A stretch of 64,000 bases of DNA from Butyrivibrio sp. AC2005. Its GTDB lineage: Bacteria > Bacillota > Clostridia > Lachnospirales > Lachnospiraceae. How positions within the stretch are numbered: the first letter of the stretch is position 1; every line of letters begins with the position of its first letter. The position numbers and the translations under genes were made by a program. The notes beneath the pieces were generated by a model. That model saw nothing but the letters and a program-made list of their open reading frames with translations. It was not told where the DNA came from and did not search any database. The stretch covers positions 62,001 through 126,000 of the forward strand of contig NZ_AUJI01000013.1 of assembly GCF_000424145.1 (NCBI RefSeq). The letters run 5' to 3'. Of the stretch, positions 37,623-46,668 are shown in pieces.

Positions 37623-40600
37623 TACGCAAAGCATTTAGAAAAATAATTGCGATGATAAAGGATCCCTCCAGAAGCTTCAGAGAGCGCGTATTTATACTGT
37701 TAACGTTGGTTTCCTACTTTGTACTTATACTTGCGCTTATAGGAGATATTACTTTTGGAGAAAACATTGTTGAGGTAGTGGCACTTACTATTTCGATGGT
37801 TTTGATTCCTCTCATTACATTTGTTTCCGTAAAACTGAATAAGGTCAATCTTGCATCAAGAGTAGTGGTTCTTAGTCTTGTTTTTGTGCTGCTTCCGATT
37901 CTGTTCTATTTTGGTGGTGGAATTGAGGGTGGAGGTATACTCTGGATTATTTTTGCTTATCTATATACCGGCCTGGTACTGAGTGGAAAATGGAAGCCTG
38001 CAATACTTGCTGTTCTGACTATTGAAACCATAGCATTTTATGCTGTGGAGTATTTTTATCCGGAATTGGTGCAGCATCATACCCAGAAACTGTTCTATGT
38101 CGATTCATTATTATCGATGATAATGGTTGGCGTAGTGTGCTGTATGATGGTGTGGTTTGAAGAGTGGCTTTATAAGGAGGAAAACAGAAGAGCGAGAGAA
38201 GAAACAAAAAAGATTGAGGAACTTATCAGCAACCAGAACAGGTTCTTCTCTAGCATGAGCCATGAAATAAGAACTCCCATAAACTCTATCCTTGGCCTTA
38301 ATGAGATTGTTTTGAGACAGGAGGATGCATCCGACGAGATAATAAAGGACTCTCAGAACATACAGGGAGCCGGGAGAATGCTGCTTTCACTTGTAAATGA
38401 TATTCTTGATATATCAAAGATGGAAGCAGGTGAGATGGATATTGTCCCTGTAAATTACAATCTGGAGACATTGGTATCGGACATTTTTAATATCATGTGC
38501 CATAGAGTAGAGGACAAAGGACTTGAATTTTATGTAGAGATTGACCCGACACTTCCTGCCGAGCTTTTCGGAGATGAAGTAAGAATTAAGCAAATTCTCA
38601 TTAATCTTCTGAATAATGCGGTCAAATATACAGATGAAGGCTCTGTAACACTGCATATTGAAAAGGGAGATATTACCGGTGATGATGTTTTACTTTTAGT
38701 TTCGATAATTGATACAGGAATTGGAATTAAGCAGGATGCAATTCCATATTTGTTTGATGCATTCAGAAGAGTTGATGAGGAGCGTAACGCGGGAATAGAA
38801 GGAACAGGTCTTGGTCTTGCTATTGTTAAAAGACTTGTTGATCTGATGAATGGCAAAATAACTGTAAGCAGTGTCTATACAGAAGGTTCAACGTTTATCG
38901 TTTCGCTTAGGCAGAAGGTTGCCAGACATGAGAGCGTTGGAGAAATCGATATAAAGAAGCTTGGCTTCAATAAAAAGGACGGAAAATATATTCCGGCATT
39001 TACGGCTCCTGATGCAAGAGTGCTGATTGTTGATGATAATGAGATGAATCTTGAGGTTGAAAGGAAGCTCATAGCAGATACTCTTATCACTATAGATACG
39101 GCACAAAGCGGTGAAGAAGCCCTGTCCATGACATTAAGTGAGAAATATGATGTTATTTTTATGGATCACGAGATGCCCAAAATGGATGGTATTGAATGCC
39201 TGCAATATATAAGAAAACAGTCAGGAGGATTAAATAATCATGTTCCTGTTATTGCGTTTACGGCTAATGCAGGTAGTGATAACAGGGAGTTATATAATAA
39301 GAGTGGATTTGACGGATATCTGGTAAAACCTGTTACAGGTAAACAGCTTGAAGAAATGCTTCTGGAACATTTGCCTGAGTTCAAGGTGAAGAGAACAATG
39401 GCAGATAATGCTTCAAGTGTCCATTCAAATGCTAAAGGAACTTACAGTAAGAAAATTTCCGTAATAGTGGCTACAAGCAGTATGTGTGATCTTCCTCAAA
39501 ATATATTAAGGGAATGCCAGATTGATATTATCCCCTTTAGTATTACTGCGGATAAGAAAACTTATTATGACCGCTTGGAAGCCAGCACGGATGAAGTAAT
39601 TAACTATATGCGTCAGGGTGTTACATTTGAATCTGAACCACCGTCAGTAGAAGACTTTGAGAAATTTTTTGGTAAAGAAATTAAAAAGGCTCATGAGGTT
39701 ATATACGTATCGCTTCCTCCGGCAATAAGCAAAGAATACTATAATGCACTTGAAGCAGCCAAAGAGTATGGCAATGTGCGAATAGTAGACTCCGGATTTA
39801 ATTCAGGAGCAATGGGCATGCTGGCTCTTATTGCATATAAGATGTCAATGCAGGGAATAAGCTCTGACAAAATAATAGATGAACTTGAAAAAGTAAAGAG
39901 GAGAATTAAGTGCAGCTTTGTAACCGATGATGCTGAACTGATGATGAAACGTGGATCAATAGGTAAATGGATTTATGGTTTCATTTCTACATTCGGATTC
40001 AGACCGGGGATTGTTGTAAAAAACGGAACTTTATACATTAACAGAATGTATCTGGGTGACCTCCTGACATGCTATGAGGAATATATTGAACACATGCTTT
40101 CAAAGAGGATAAAACCGGATACGGATGTGATTATTGTTGAGTATGCATCATTGACAGAAGCTCAACAAGTAAAGATTAAAGAAGTAATAGAAAGCAGATT
40201 TCCTTTTGAGCATATTATTTTCCAAAAGGCATCGGCTGTTGTGTCACTTAACTGTGGTATGGGAGCTCTCGGATTATCATTTATGACAAAAGGAGAGACT
40301 TCTTATGAGCTAAGCAGACTGCTTGTTCCTGAAGAGCCTGAGAATGAGTCAAAGGATGAATATTTTGGGGAAGATGAGAATGATGACTTATATTCAGATA
40401 ACCTGGAAGGTGAACTGTCATCTACAGATTATGAATATGAAGATCAAAATGTTTCCAGTACAAAGTGGTATGAGAACCTTGAGGGGATAGACAGCAGAAT
40501 GGCTCTCGATTACTCAGGCTCAGAAGAATCACTTATGTCAGTTATGAAGATTTATTACGAGGCAATCGACAAGAAGGCGGATGAAATAGAAGAATACTTC

Positions 40601-41065
40601 ACACATGAGGATTATAAGAACTATACAATTAAAGTTCATGCGCTTAAGAGCTCTTCAAGGCTTATTGGTGCTGCTGCTCTGGGAGATCATGCGGAAAAGC
40701 TTGAGCTTGCAGGAAAAAGCAGCGATATAGGGTATATAAAAGAACATACAAGGGAATTGCTGAATGAATATCGTGCTTACAAATCCATATTGGCTCCTGT
40801 TTTTTCTGATATGAATGAGGAAGAAGCCGGTAATAATGAAAAAGCATACGATTTAAATGAAAAGTTTGACAGGAATCTGCTTGAAAGCATATATGAAGGT
40901 ATCGCTCAGGGAGTGGAGAACAAGGATGATTCTATGATTGCTGATATTCTTGATGAGATTTCAGAATATGATTTACCTGAAGAAGACAGTGAAAGATTCA
41001 AAAAGATAGAAGGTTATTTAAATGAAAAAAACTATAGTGCAATTTCAAACCTGATACAGGGATGA
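37619..41065 (+). CDS. Hybrid histidine kinase with receiver, DegV domain and HPt
   Basis: 1148 aa. Six or so membrane helices (20-180), HisKA with His215 (SSMSHEIRTP), ATPase (NNAVKY, GTGLGLAIV), receiver with Asp516 (FMDHEMPKMDG). Residues about 611-890 form a DegV domain: VIVATSSMCDLP, DIIPFSITADKKTYYD, VSLPPAISKEYYNA, RIVDSGFNSGAMG and MMKRGSIGKW follow the DegV fatty-acid-binding fold in order. An acidic linker leads to an HPt domain with His1007 (KVHALKSSSRLIG). DegV proteins bind fatty acids, so a lipid-responsive phosphorelay is an attractive inference. Start is GTG overlapping the previous stop. Confidence 0.9.
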   Translation: MIRKAFRKIIAMIKDPSRSFRERVFILLTLVSYFVLILALIGDITFGENIVEVVALTISMVLIPLITFVSVKLNKVNLASRVVVLSLVFVLLPILFYFGGGIEGGGILWIIFAYLYTGLVLSGKWKPAILAVLTIETIAFYAVEYFYPELVQHHTQKLFYVDSLLSMIMVGVVCCMMVWFEEWLYKEENRRAREETKKIEELISNQNRFFSSMSHEIRTPINSILGLNEIVLRQEDASDEIIKDSQNIQGAGRMLLSLVNDILDISKMEAGEMDIVPVNYNLETLVSDIFNIMCHRVEDKGLEFYVEIDPTLPAELFGDEVRIKQILINLLNNAVKYTDEGSVTLHIEKGDITGDDVLLLVSIIDTGIGIKQDAIPYLFDAFRRVDEERNAGIEGTGLGLAIVKRLVDLMNGKITVSSVYTEGSTFIVSLRQKVARHESVGEIDIKKLGFNKKDGKYIPAFTAPDARVLIVDDNEMNLEVERKLIADTLITIDTAQSGEEALSMTLSEKYDVIFMDHEMPKMDGIECLQYIRKQSGGLNNHVPVIAFTANAGSDNRELYNKSGFDGYLVKPVTGKQLEEMLLEHLPEFKVKRTMADNASSVHSNAKGTYSKKISVIVATSSMCDLPQNILRECQIDIIPFSITADKKTYYDRLEASTDEVINYMRQGVTFESEPPSVEDFEKFFGKEIKKAHEVIYVSLPPAISKEYYNALEAAKEYGNVRIVDSGFNSGAMGMLALIAYKMSMQGISSDKIIDELEKVKRRIKCSFVTDDAELMMKRGSIGKWIYGFISTFGFRPGIVVKNGTLYINRMYLGDLLTCYEEYIEHMLSKRIKPDTDVIIVEYASLTEAQQVKIKEVIESRFPFEHIIFQKASAVVSLNCGMGALGLSFMTKGETSYELSRLLVPEEPENESKDEYFGEDENDDLYSDNLEGELSSTDYEYEDQNVSSTKWYENLEGIDSRMALDYSGSEESLMSVMKIYYEAIDKKADEIEEYFTHEDYKNYTIKVHALKSSSRLIGAAALGDHAEKLELAGKSSDIGYIKEHTRELLNEYRAYKSILAPVFSDMNEEEAGNNEKAYDLNEKFDRNLLESIYEGIAQGVENKDDSMIADILDEISEYDLPEEDSERFKKIEGYLNEKNYSAISNLIQG

Positions 41066-41080
41066 TACAGGGGGTAAGCT

Positions 41081-41875
41081 ATGGCAAACAGGGTGGCACT
41101 TATTTCGAATCATTTCAGCGTGGTTGTGAGATCTATTGAAAAGAATCTTACTGAACAGCATTTTACTGTTAACCTACTGGATATTAATATGGAACAGATC
41201 ATGGCTTTTATAGAGAAGGCCGATGTTTTTCTGATTTATCTTCAGAATACTATTGTCGATGATGAGAAAAAAGTAAAAGATCTGTTCAAGCTTTGTGATG
41301 CAGTAAGGGATCACAACAGAAGACTTATTTGTATCGGAGCAGACAGAGACAGGGATATGTTTATTCAAACCGTACCTGCTTTACATGATTGTACATGGAT
41401 GGACAGGCCGGTTGATATGGAACTTCTTACTGATGAAATTAAGGGTGAGATTGAGAGACTGGCAGATGAGAATTCTCACTATAGCATACTTATAATAGAC
41501 GATGACCCTGTGTATGCGAGAATGGTAAGAGAATGGCTAAGATTTAATTACACTGTCAGTACAGTTGAGGATGGAACACAGGGAATAACTTATATATCGA
41601 GAAGAAGGGTCGATCTGATTCTCCTTGATTATGATATGCCTGTTGTTGATGGCCCAACTATTTTGGAAATGCTTAAATCATTTCCTGCAACCGCTCATAT
41701 TCCTGTTATTTTCCTTACCGGAAAGGGGGACAGGGAGAGCATAAAGAGAGTAGTTGGATTAAAACCCGAAGGGTATATCCTCAAAACAGTGAAAAAGGAT
41801 GAACTTCTAAAAACTCTTAATGATTTCTTTGAGAAAATAGGAACGGAATCAATTGAGGTGGAAGGTAAGAAATGA
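41081..41875 (+). CDS. Double-receiver response regulator, first receiver degenerate
   Basis: 264 aa with no DNA-binding domain. The first half (1-125) has receiver-like strands but no proper acidic pocket. The second half is a full receiver: ILIIDDDP, phospho-Asp183 in LLDYDMPVVDG, Thr/Lys pair in FLTGKG and EGYILKTVKK. It lies 15 bp after the DegV kinase and overlaps the GGDEF-like gene by 4 bp. It is probably the target of the HPt domain and acts through protein contact. Confidence 0.87.
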   Translation: MANRVALISNHFSVVVRSIEKNLTEQHFTVNLLDINMEQIMAFIEKADVFLIYLQNTIVDDEKKVKDLFKLCDAVRDHNRRLICIGADRDRDMFIQTVPALHDCTWMDRPVDMELLTDEIKGEIERLADENSHYSILIIDDDPVYARMVREWLRFNYTVSTVEDGTQGITYISRRRVDLILLDYDMPVVDGPTILEMLKSFPATAHIPVIFLTGKGDRESIKRVVGLKPEGYILKTVKKDELLKTLNDFFEKIGTESIEVEGKK

Positions 41876-43017
41876 GTACCAGAAAGGCGACTATTAAAAA
41901 AATATACATAAGCCTCTTTGTCTACTTTATAGTTGTCTCTATACTATATGCGCTAATCATAAACGGAAGACTGGATATAGTGAGTTTTTTACTGATTAGA
42001 TCCGTCCTTATGGTTATTTTTGTGGCATGTTTTCTGAGGTGGTGGAAAAAGGATTATGCGGCTAAGGAAAGGGACCGTTTCATTAACCGTGCCATTCAGT
42101 ATGCGGTATCTTCAAATTCTCCTGAGGAAAATATCAGAATGATGATCAGATTCCTTGGAAAAGAACTTGGTGCAATGCGCATTTTTATTTTTGAGGATCA
42201 GAAAAACGGAAAGTATCACGGGACTTATGAATGGTTTGATGATGAGCTTGAGTCGGCGTCGCTGGAGCTGATGTATCTTCCTTACAATGGATTGGTAGAT
42301 GTGATTCTTGATGAGTGTGAGAAAAATAATTATCTTATTATATCCAGCCCCGAGGCTTGTAAACATACCATACCTTCGCTATATGACCTTATTAAAACAA
42401 GTGACATTGACAATATGGTTCTTGGGCCTCTTGAAGTAAGCGGTAATATATTCGGACTGTGCGGAGTAATAGATGTTCCAAAGGATAGATTGGAAGAAGT
42501 TGCAGAAATCATAACACTTATTTCATATTTCATTTCGCAGCTGATTATGCAACGCGAAGAACAGCGACGAAGCCTATTCTACAATTATAATGACACTTTG
42601 ACCGGAGCTTATAACAATATTGCATACAAGAGATTTGTAGAAACAGATTTGGACATAAGCTCACCCTTTGGATATATTCGCTGTGACCTTATTGGGCTTA
42701 CGGAAATAAATATCTCTCAGGGATATGAGGTTGGAGACATGATAGTTATTATTCTTGCCAAGTCACTTATGGAGGTATTTGGTGAGACTAATGTCTATCG
42801 CATGAATGGTACTGAATTTGTTGCCTTTGGGTTTGAGACAGATGAGGTTTATTTTAATAATGATGTTGAAAAAGTAAAAAAGATAATAAAGGAAAAAGGA
42901 ATCAATGTAGCGATTGCACCGGTTTACTGCATGTATGGTGTTACAGATATCAGTCTTGTGGTGAAAAGAGCAGATAATCTGATGCATGAAAATTTTGAAA
43001 AAATGAAAATAAGATGA
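41872..43017 (+). CDS. Membrane protein with GAF-like and degenerate GGDEF domains
   Basis: 381 aa. Two N-terminal membrane helices (about 12-32 and 36-56) are followed by a GAF-like region (75-225). A GGDEF-fold domain starts at LTGAYNNIAYKRF. The active loop reads RMNGTEFVAF where GGDEF is expected, so the two glycines and the Asp are changed; diguanylate cyclase activity is unlikely, nucleotide sensing or partner binding possible. Last gene of the signalling operon; the promoter of the cobalamin leader overlaps its stop. Confidence 0.85.
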   Translation: MSTRKATIKKIYISLFVYFIVVSILYALIINGRLDIVSFLLIRSVLMVIFVACFLRWWKKDYAAKERDRFINRAIQYAVSSNSPEENIRMMIRFLGKELGAMRIFIFEDQKNGKYHGTYEWFDDELESASLELMYLPYNGLVDVILDECEKNNYLIISSPEACKHTIPSLYDLIKTSDIDNMVLGPLEVSGNIFGLCGVIDVPKDRLEEVAEIITLISYFISQLIMQREEQRRSLFYNYNDTLTGAYNNIAYKRFVETDLDISSPFGYIRCDLIGLTEINISQGYEVGDMIVIILAKSLMEVFGETNVYRMNGTEFVAFGFETDEVYFNNDVEKVKKIIKEKGINVAIAPVYCMYGVTDISLVVKRADNLMHENFEKMKIR

Positions 43018-43023
43018 TATTAT
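42995..43023 (+). promoter_or_regulatory. Candidate promoter of the cobalamin operon
   Basis: TTGAAA (42995-43000), 17 bp, TATTAT (43018-43023). It overlaps the end of the upstream gene and would start the riboswitch transcript near 43030. Confidence 0.5.
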
Positions 43024-43068
43024 AATGCAGACAATTGCATAAAGCGTAAGGTGTCTGCAGGCATTACT

Positions 43069-43245
43069 GTTTTTATAAACAGGTGCTGTGCAGGTGAAAA
43101 GGGAAGCAGGTGTGAATCCTGCACGATCTCGTCACCGTGATTCGAGAGTTTGTTTCTGTTACCACTGGATATTTATTCCGGGAAGGGGAAACATACGATG
43201 CGTAAGCTGAATCGATCAGCCGGGAGACCTGCCTTTCGCTGTACA
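43069..43245 (+). promoter_or_regulatory. Cobalamin (B12) riboswitch
   Basis: Hallmarks of the adenosylcobalamin aptamer appear in order: GGTGAAAAGGGAA, GTGTGAATCCTGCAC, CGTCACCGTGA, GTAAGCTGAATCGATCAGCC, and the B12 box GCCGGGAGACCTGCC. It lies 168 bp upstream of cbiK and should shut down the whole operon when B12 is plentiful. Confidence 0.95.
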
Positions 43246-43290
43246 TGGATTTATCCGGGCTACGAGGAATTAGCTGTACGAATAATTTTG

Positions 43291-43311
43291 AAGCAAAATA
43301 GTATTTTGCTT
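43291..43311 (+). promoter_or_regulatory. Hairpin in the riboswitch expression platform
   Basis: AAGCAAAATA-G-TATTTTGCTT forms a perfect 10-bp palindromic stem between the aptamer and the terminator. It may act as an antiterminator part or a pause site. Confidence 0.45.
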
Positions 43312-43333
43312 TCTTTGACTACGTACATTTTTA

Positions 43334-43360
43334 ACCTCTGTCTTCCGGGCAGAGGTTTTT
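43334..43360 (+). terminator. Riboswitch-controlled terminator
   Basis: ACCTCTG pairs with CAGAGGT across a 9-base loop, followed by TTTTT, 53 bp before the cbiK start. It is the likely switch point for transcription attenuation. Confidence 0.8.
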
Positions 43361-43412
43361 ATTATCTTATAGATAATTAATAAATGTAAAATCTAAAGAA
43401 AAGAGGATTGTT

Positions 43413-45119
43413 ATGAAAAGAAAAACTATTGCGGTAATCATGGCTATGACACTTACACTTTCTCTTATGAGTGGATGTGCCGGCAAAACAGAATCAAACG
43501 AATCGGTGGAAACAACTACAGAGGCAAGCACAGAACAGGCTGCAGAAGAAATTCAGGAAGAAAGTACAGAAGAAACATCTTCAGAAGCGCCAGAAGAAAC
43601 ATCAGAGGAATCAGAAGCTGAAGCTACAACAGAAGAAAAATCTGAAGAAGCTTCAAGCGATGCTGCTTTACAGGATGGTGAGTATAGCGCAAAGTTCACA
43701 ACTGATGGCAGCATGTTCCATATCAATGAAGCTTATGGAGACAGAGGCACACTTACAGTAAAAGATGGTGAGATGACACTTCATATCACACTCCCTTCAA
43801 AGAACGTTGTCAATCTGTTTCCCGGAACAGCAGAGGATGCACAGAAGGATGGTGCAGTACTTCTTGAGCCCACAACAGATAAGGTTAAGTACGAGGATGG
43901 AACAGAGGAAGAGGTATACGGCTTTGATGTTCCCGTTCCTGCAATTGACGAGCCTTTCCAGCTTGCGCTTATCGGAACAAAAGGCAAGTGGTATGACCAT
44001 GAAGTGACTGTATCTGATGTTCAGAGTGCTGAAGCAGAGGAAGGTGATGATGATATGGCTGCAGCAAAAAAAGTAGCAGAACTCATTGATGCAATCTATG
44101 TTCAGAACTGGACAGAGGAGACTGATGCTCAGTGCGAAGCAGCAAAGAAAGCATGGGATGAACTTACAGATGAGCAGAAAGCGCTTGTTGAAGGTGAAGT
44201 AGCAGATCCCGATTATTTCGGAAATGATACAGGTGATGCCTCCAAGGATGATCCGCTTAATGGAGATGAAATCGGAGAAAATGAACTTTTGGTTGTAAGC
44301 TTTGGTACTTCCTTTAATGACAGCAGAGCAGAGGATATCGGCGGAATTGAGAAGGCCCTTGCTGCAGCATATCCTGAATGGTCTGTCAGAAGAGCGTTCA
44401 CAGCACAGATCATTATCAATCATGTAAATGCAAGAGATGGAGAGAAAATCGATAACGTAGATCAGGCACTTCAGAGAGCTGTTGACAATGGTGTTAAGAA
44501 TCTGGTTATACAGCCAACACACCTTATGCATGGCGCTGAGTATGATGAGCTTGTAGATACACTTGGTAAGTACAGTGATAAATTTGAAAGCGTTAAAATA
44601 GCGGAACCCCTTCTTGGAGAAGTAGGAAAAGATCCCTCTATTGTTAATGAAGATAAGGAAAAGGTTGCAAAGGCAATCACAGAAGCAGCTGTTAAGGATG
44701 CGGGCTATGACACCATTGATGCTGCCGATGAAGATGGAACAGCCTTTGTATTCATGGGACATGGTACATCACACACAGCGAATGTAACCTACTCTCAGAT
44801 GCAGACACAGATGCAAGAACTTGGATATAAGAATGTATTTATTGGCACTGTTGAGGGACTGCCTGAAGAAACAGAACTTAATGCTGTAATTGAAGCAGTA
44901 AAGACAGCAGGATATAAAAAGGTAATTCTTCGACCTCTTATGGTAGTTGCCGGTGACCATGCTAACAATGATATGGCCGGTGATGAAGAGGATAGCTGGA
45001 AGAGCGGATTTGAAAAGGATGGTTCCTTCGACAGTATAGAGTGCCAGATTTCCGGACTTGGCGGAATACCTGCAGTTCAGGAAGTCTATGTTTCACACAC
45101 AGGTGATGTTCTTAATTGA
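43413..45119 (+). CDS. cbiK: Lipoprotein with CbiK-type cobaltochelatase domain
   Basis: 568 aa. A lipoprotein signal (LMSGCAG) and an acidic linker indicate export. A beta-rich domain follows (DGEYSAKFTTDGSMFHINE to about residue 205), which has a related copy in the next protein. A short helical segment leads to the CbiK domain (from ENELLVVSFGTSFNDSR). Its likely catalytic and metal histidines are in IQPTHLMHG, FMGHGTSHTAN and VVAGDHANND. Cytoplasmic CbiK inserts cobalt into sirohydrochlorin; a surface-anchored form is unexpected for that task and may handle metal or tetrapyrrole outside. First gene after the riboswitch; AGAGG precedes it. Confidence 0.85.
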   Translation: MKRKTIAVIMAMTLTLSLMSGCAGKTESNESVETTTEASTEQAAEEIQEESTEETSSEAPEETSEESEAEATTEEKSEEASSDAALQDGEYSAKFTTDGSMFHINEAYGDRGTLTVKDGEMTLHITLPSKNVVNLFPGTAEDAQKDGAVLLEPTTDKVKYEDGTEEEVYGFDVPVPAIDEPFQLALIGTKGKWYDHEVTVSDVQSAEAEEGDDDMAAAKKVAELIDAIYVQNWTEETDAQCEAAKKAWDELTDEQKALVEGEVADPDYFGNDTGDASKDDPLNGDEIGENELLVVSFGTSFNDSRAEDIGGIEKALAAAYPEWSVRRAFTAQIIINHVNARDGEKIDNVDQALQRAVDNGVKNLVIQPTHLMHGAEYDELVDTLGKYSDKFESVKIAEPLLGEVGKDPSIVNEDKEKVAKAITEAAVKDAGYDTIDAADEDGTAFVFMGHGTSHTANVTYSQMQTQMQELGYKNVFIGTVEGLPEETELNAVIEAVKTAGYKKVILRPLMVVAGDHANNDMAGDEEDSWKSGFEKDGSFDSIECQISGLGGIPAVQEVYVSHTGDVLN

Positions 45120-45123
45120 TTTT

Positions 45124-46656
45124 ATGAAAAACAGAAAAAGAAGATTTGAATTAAAAGTTGTAGCTTTTTTCTTACTTCTTTTCACTGTAGGTTTGACAGG
45201 ATGCGGTGGTATTTCCGATGGGGAGTATACCGCATCTGTGTCACTTACGGGAGGGAGTGGAAAAGCTTATATTGAGAGCCCCTGCAAGGTTACTGTAAGT
45301 AATAAAAAAGCAGAGGCAGACATAATTTGGAGCAGTTCTAATTATGACTACATGATAGTTGACGGAAATACTTATTACCCTGTTAATACAGAGGGAAATT
45401 CGGAATTCATTATTCCGATTGAAATAGATAAGGATATGGAAATTCAGGCTGATACCACTGCTATGAGTCAGCCTCATTTAATAGATTATAAGCTTAGATT
45501 TGAGCTTATAGATACTAAAAATCAAACTGATTCTGATACAGAAAACGTTGACGAAGGCGGTGAGAGTGCAGAAAAAACAGATGCAGATTATTCTGAAAAT
45601 CTAAAAAATCCGCCTGTGGCAGGAAATCTTCAATATCTAAGTACCGATGAGAATAAGTATGCAGAATGCTTTGTTATTCACCGATACGAAGATGGTTATG
45701 CAATAATATCGGTTGATGATGGAAATAACTATCTTGTAGTACCGGAAGGTATGACTGTTCCGTCAGGACTGGGTGAAGACATCATTGTACTGAGTAAGCC
45801 CCTTGACAGAATTTATCTTGCGGCCTCCGGTGTAATGTGCCAGTTTGATACCCTTGGAGAAACAGTGAAAATAATTCTATCAGGCATAGAAAAGGATAAG
45901 TGGTATGTGGACTCGGCAAGAGAAGCCATGGAGTCCGGAAGTATGGAATATGGCGGAAAATACAGTGCTCCGGATTATGAAAAGATGGTAATGGAGGACA
46001 TAAACCTTGCTGTTGAAAATACCATGATTCTTCACACGCCCAAGGTTTTGGATAAGCTAAAAGAGCTTGGAATTCCGGTTTTTATTGACAGATGCAGTTA
46101 TGAAAAGGAGCCCCTGGGGCGCCTTGAATGGCTTAAGATATATGGTCTTCTTACAGATAAGGAATCTGAAGCGGAAGAAGCCTTTAAGGTGCAGACAGAC
46201 CTTGTGAATAATTCTGATAATTCTGATGCAGGAGACAAGACTGTCGTAGTGTTTTCAATTAATTCAAATCATATGGTATCGACAAAAAAGAGAAGTGACT
46301 ATTTTTCTAAAATGATAGAAATGGCAGGTGCAAGGTATCTGGGCCCCGATATGGAGGATGATGAGAAAGCTACATCGCAGGTAACTGTAAGCGTAGAGAG
46401 CTTTTATCAATATGCATCGGATGCAGATATAATTATTTATAATTCTACTATTGAAGAAACTCCGGAATCGCTGGAATCCCTAATGAGTACGGATATAACC
46501 TTTAAGGATTTTAAAGCATTTAAGACCGGTTCGGTTTACTATACCGATAAATCACTTTATCAGTTTGCAAATAAGACAGGAACGATAATAGATAATCTTG
46601 GAGATATTATTTCCGGCGAAAAAGACGATACTGAGTTTTTTCACAAGCTAAGATAA
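45124..46656 (+). CDS. ABC transporter substrate-binding lipoprotein (corrinoid/metal-complex type)
   Basis: 510 aa with a lipoprotein signal (FTVGLTGCGG). The N-terminal domain (DGEYTASVSLTGG...) resembles the beta-rich domain of the preceding CbiK lipoprotein. The remainder is a TroA/FepB/BtuF-type periplasmic-binding fold (SKPLDRIYLAASGVMC, LKELGIPVFIDR, VVVFSINSNHMV, DADIIIYNSTI). The start at 45124 lies 4 bp after cbiK and is probably coupled to it. The matching permease and ATPase are further down the operon. The ligand is likely a corrinoid or cobalt/iron complex. Confidence 0.85.
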   Translation: MKNRKRRFELKVVAFFLLLFTVGLTGCGGISDGEYTASVSLTGGSGKAYIESPCKVTVSNKKAEADIIWSSSNYDYMIVDGNTYYPVNTEGNSEFIIPIEIDKDMEIQADTTAMSQPHLIDYKLRFELIDTKNQTDSDTENVDEGGESAEKTDADYSENLKNPPVAGNLQYLSTDENKYAECFVIHRYEDGYAIISVDDGNNYLVVPEGMTVPSGLGEDIIVLSKPLDRIYLAASGVMCQFDTLGETVKIILSGIEKDKWYVDSAREAMESGSMEYGGKYSAPDYEKMVMEDINLAVENTMILHTPKVLDKLKELGIPVFIDRCSYEKEPLGRLEWLKIYGLLTDKESEAEEAFKVQTDLVNNSDNSDAGDKTVVVFSINSNHMVSTKKRSDYFSKMIEMAGARYLGPDMEDDEKATSQVTVSVESFYQYASDADIIIYNSTIEETPESLESLMSTDITFKDFKAFKTGSVYYTDKSLYQFANKTGTIIDNLGDIISGEKDDTEFFHKLR

Positions 46657-46668
46657 AAAGGAGAAAAA

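Noticed and set aside
43797..44762. 321-codon open frame on the minus strand opposite cbiK
   Set aside because: It lacks a ribosome site, its composition (Ile, Phe, Cys, Ser runs) is what the complement of a Glu/Lys-rich gene gives, and the plus strand has a clear CbiK.
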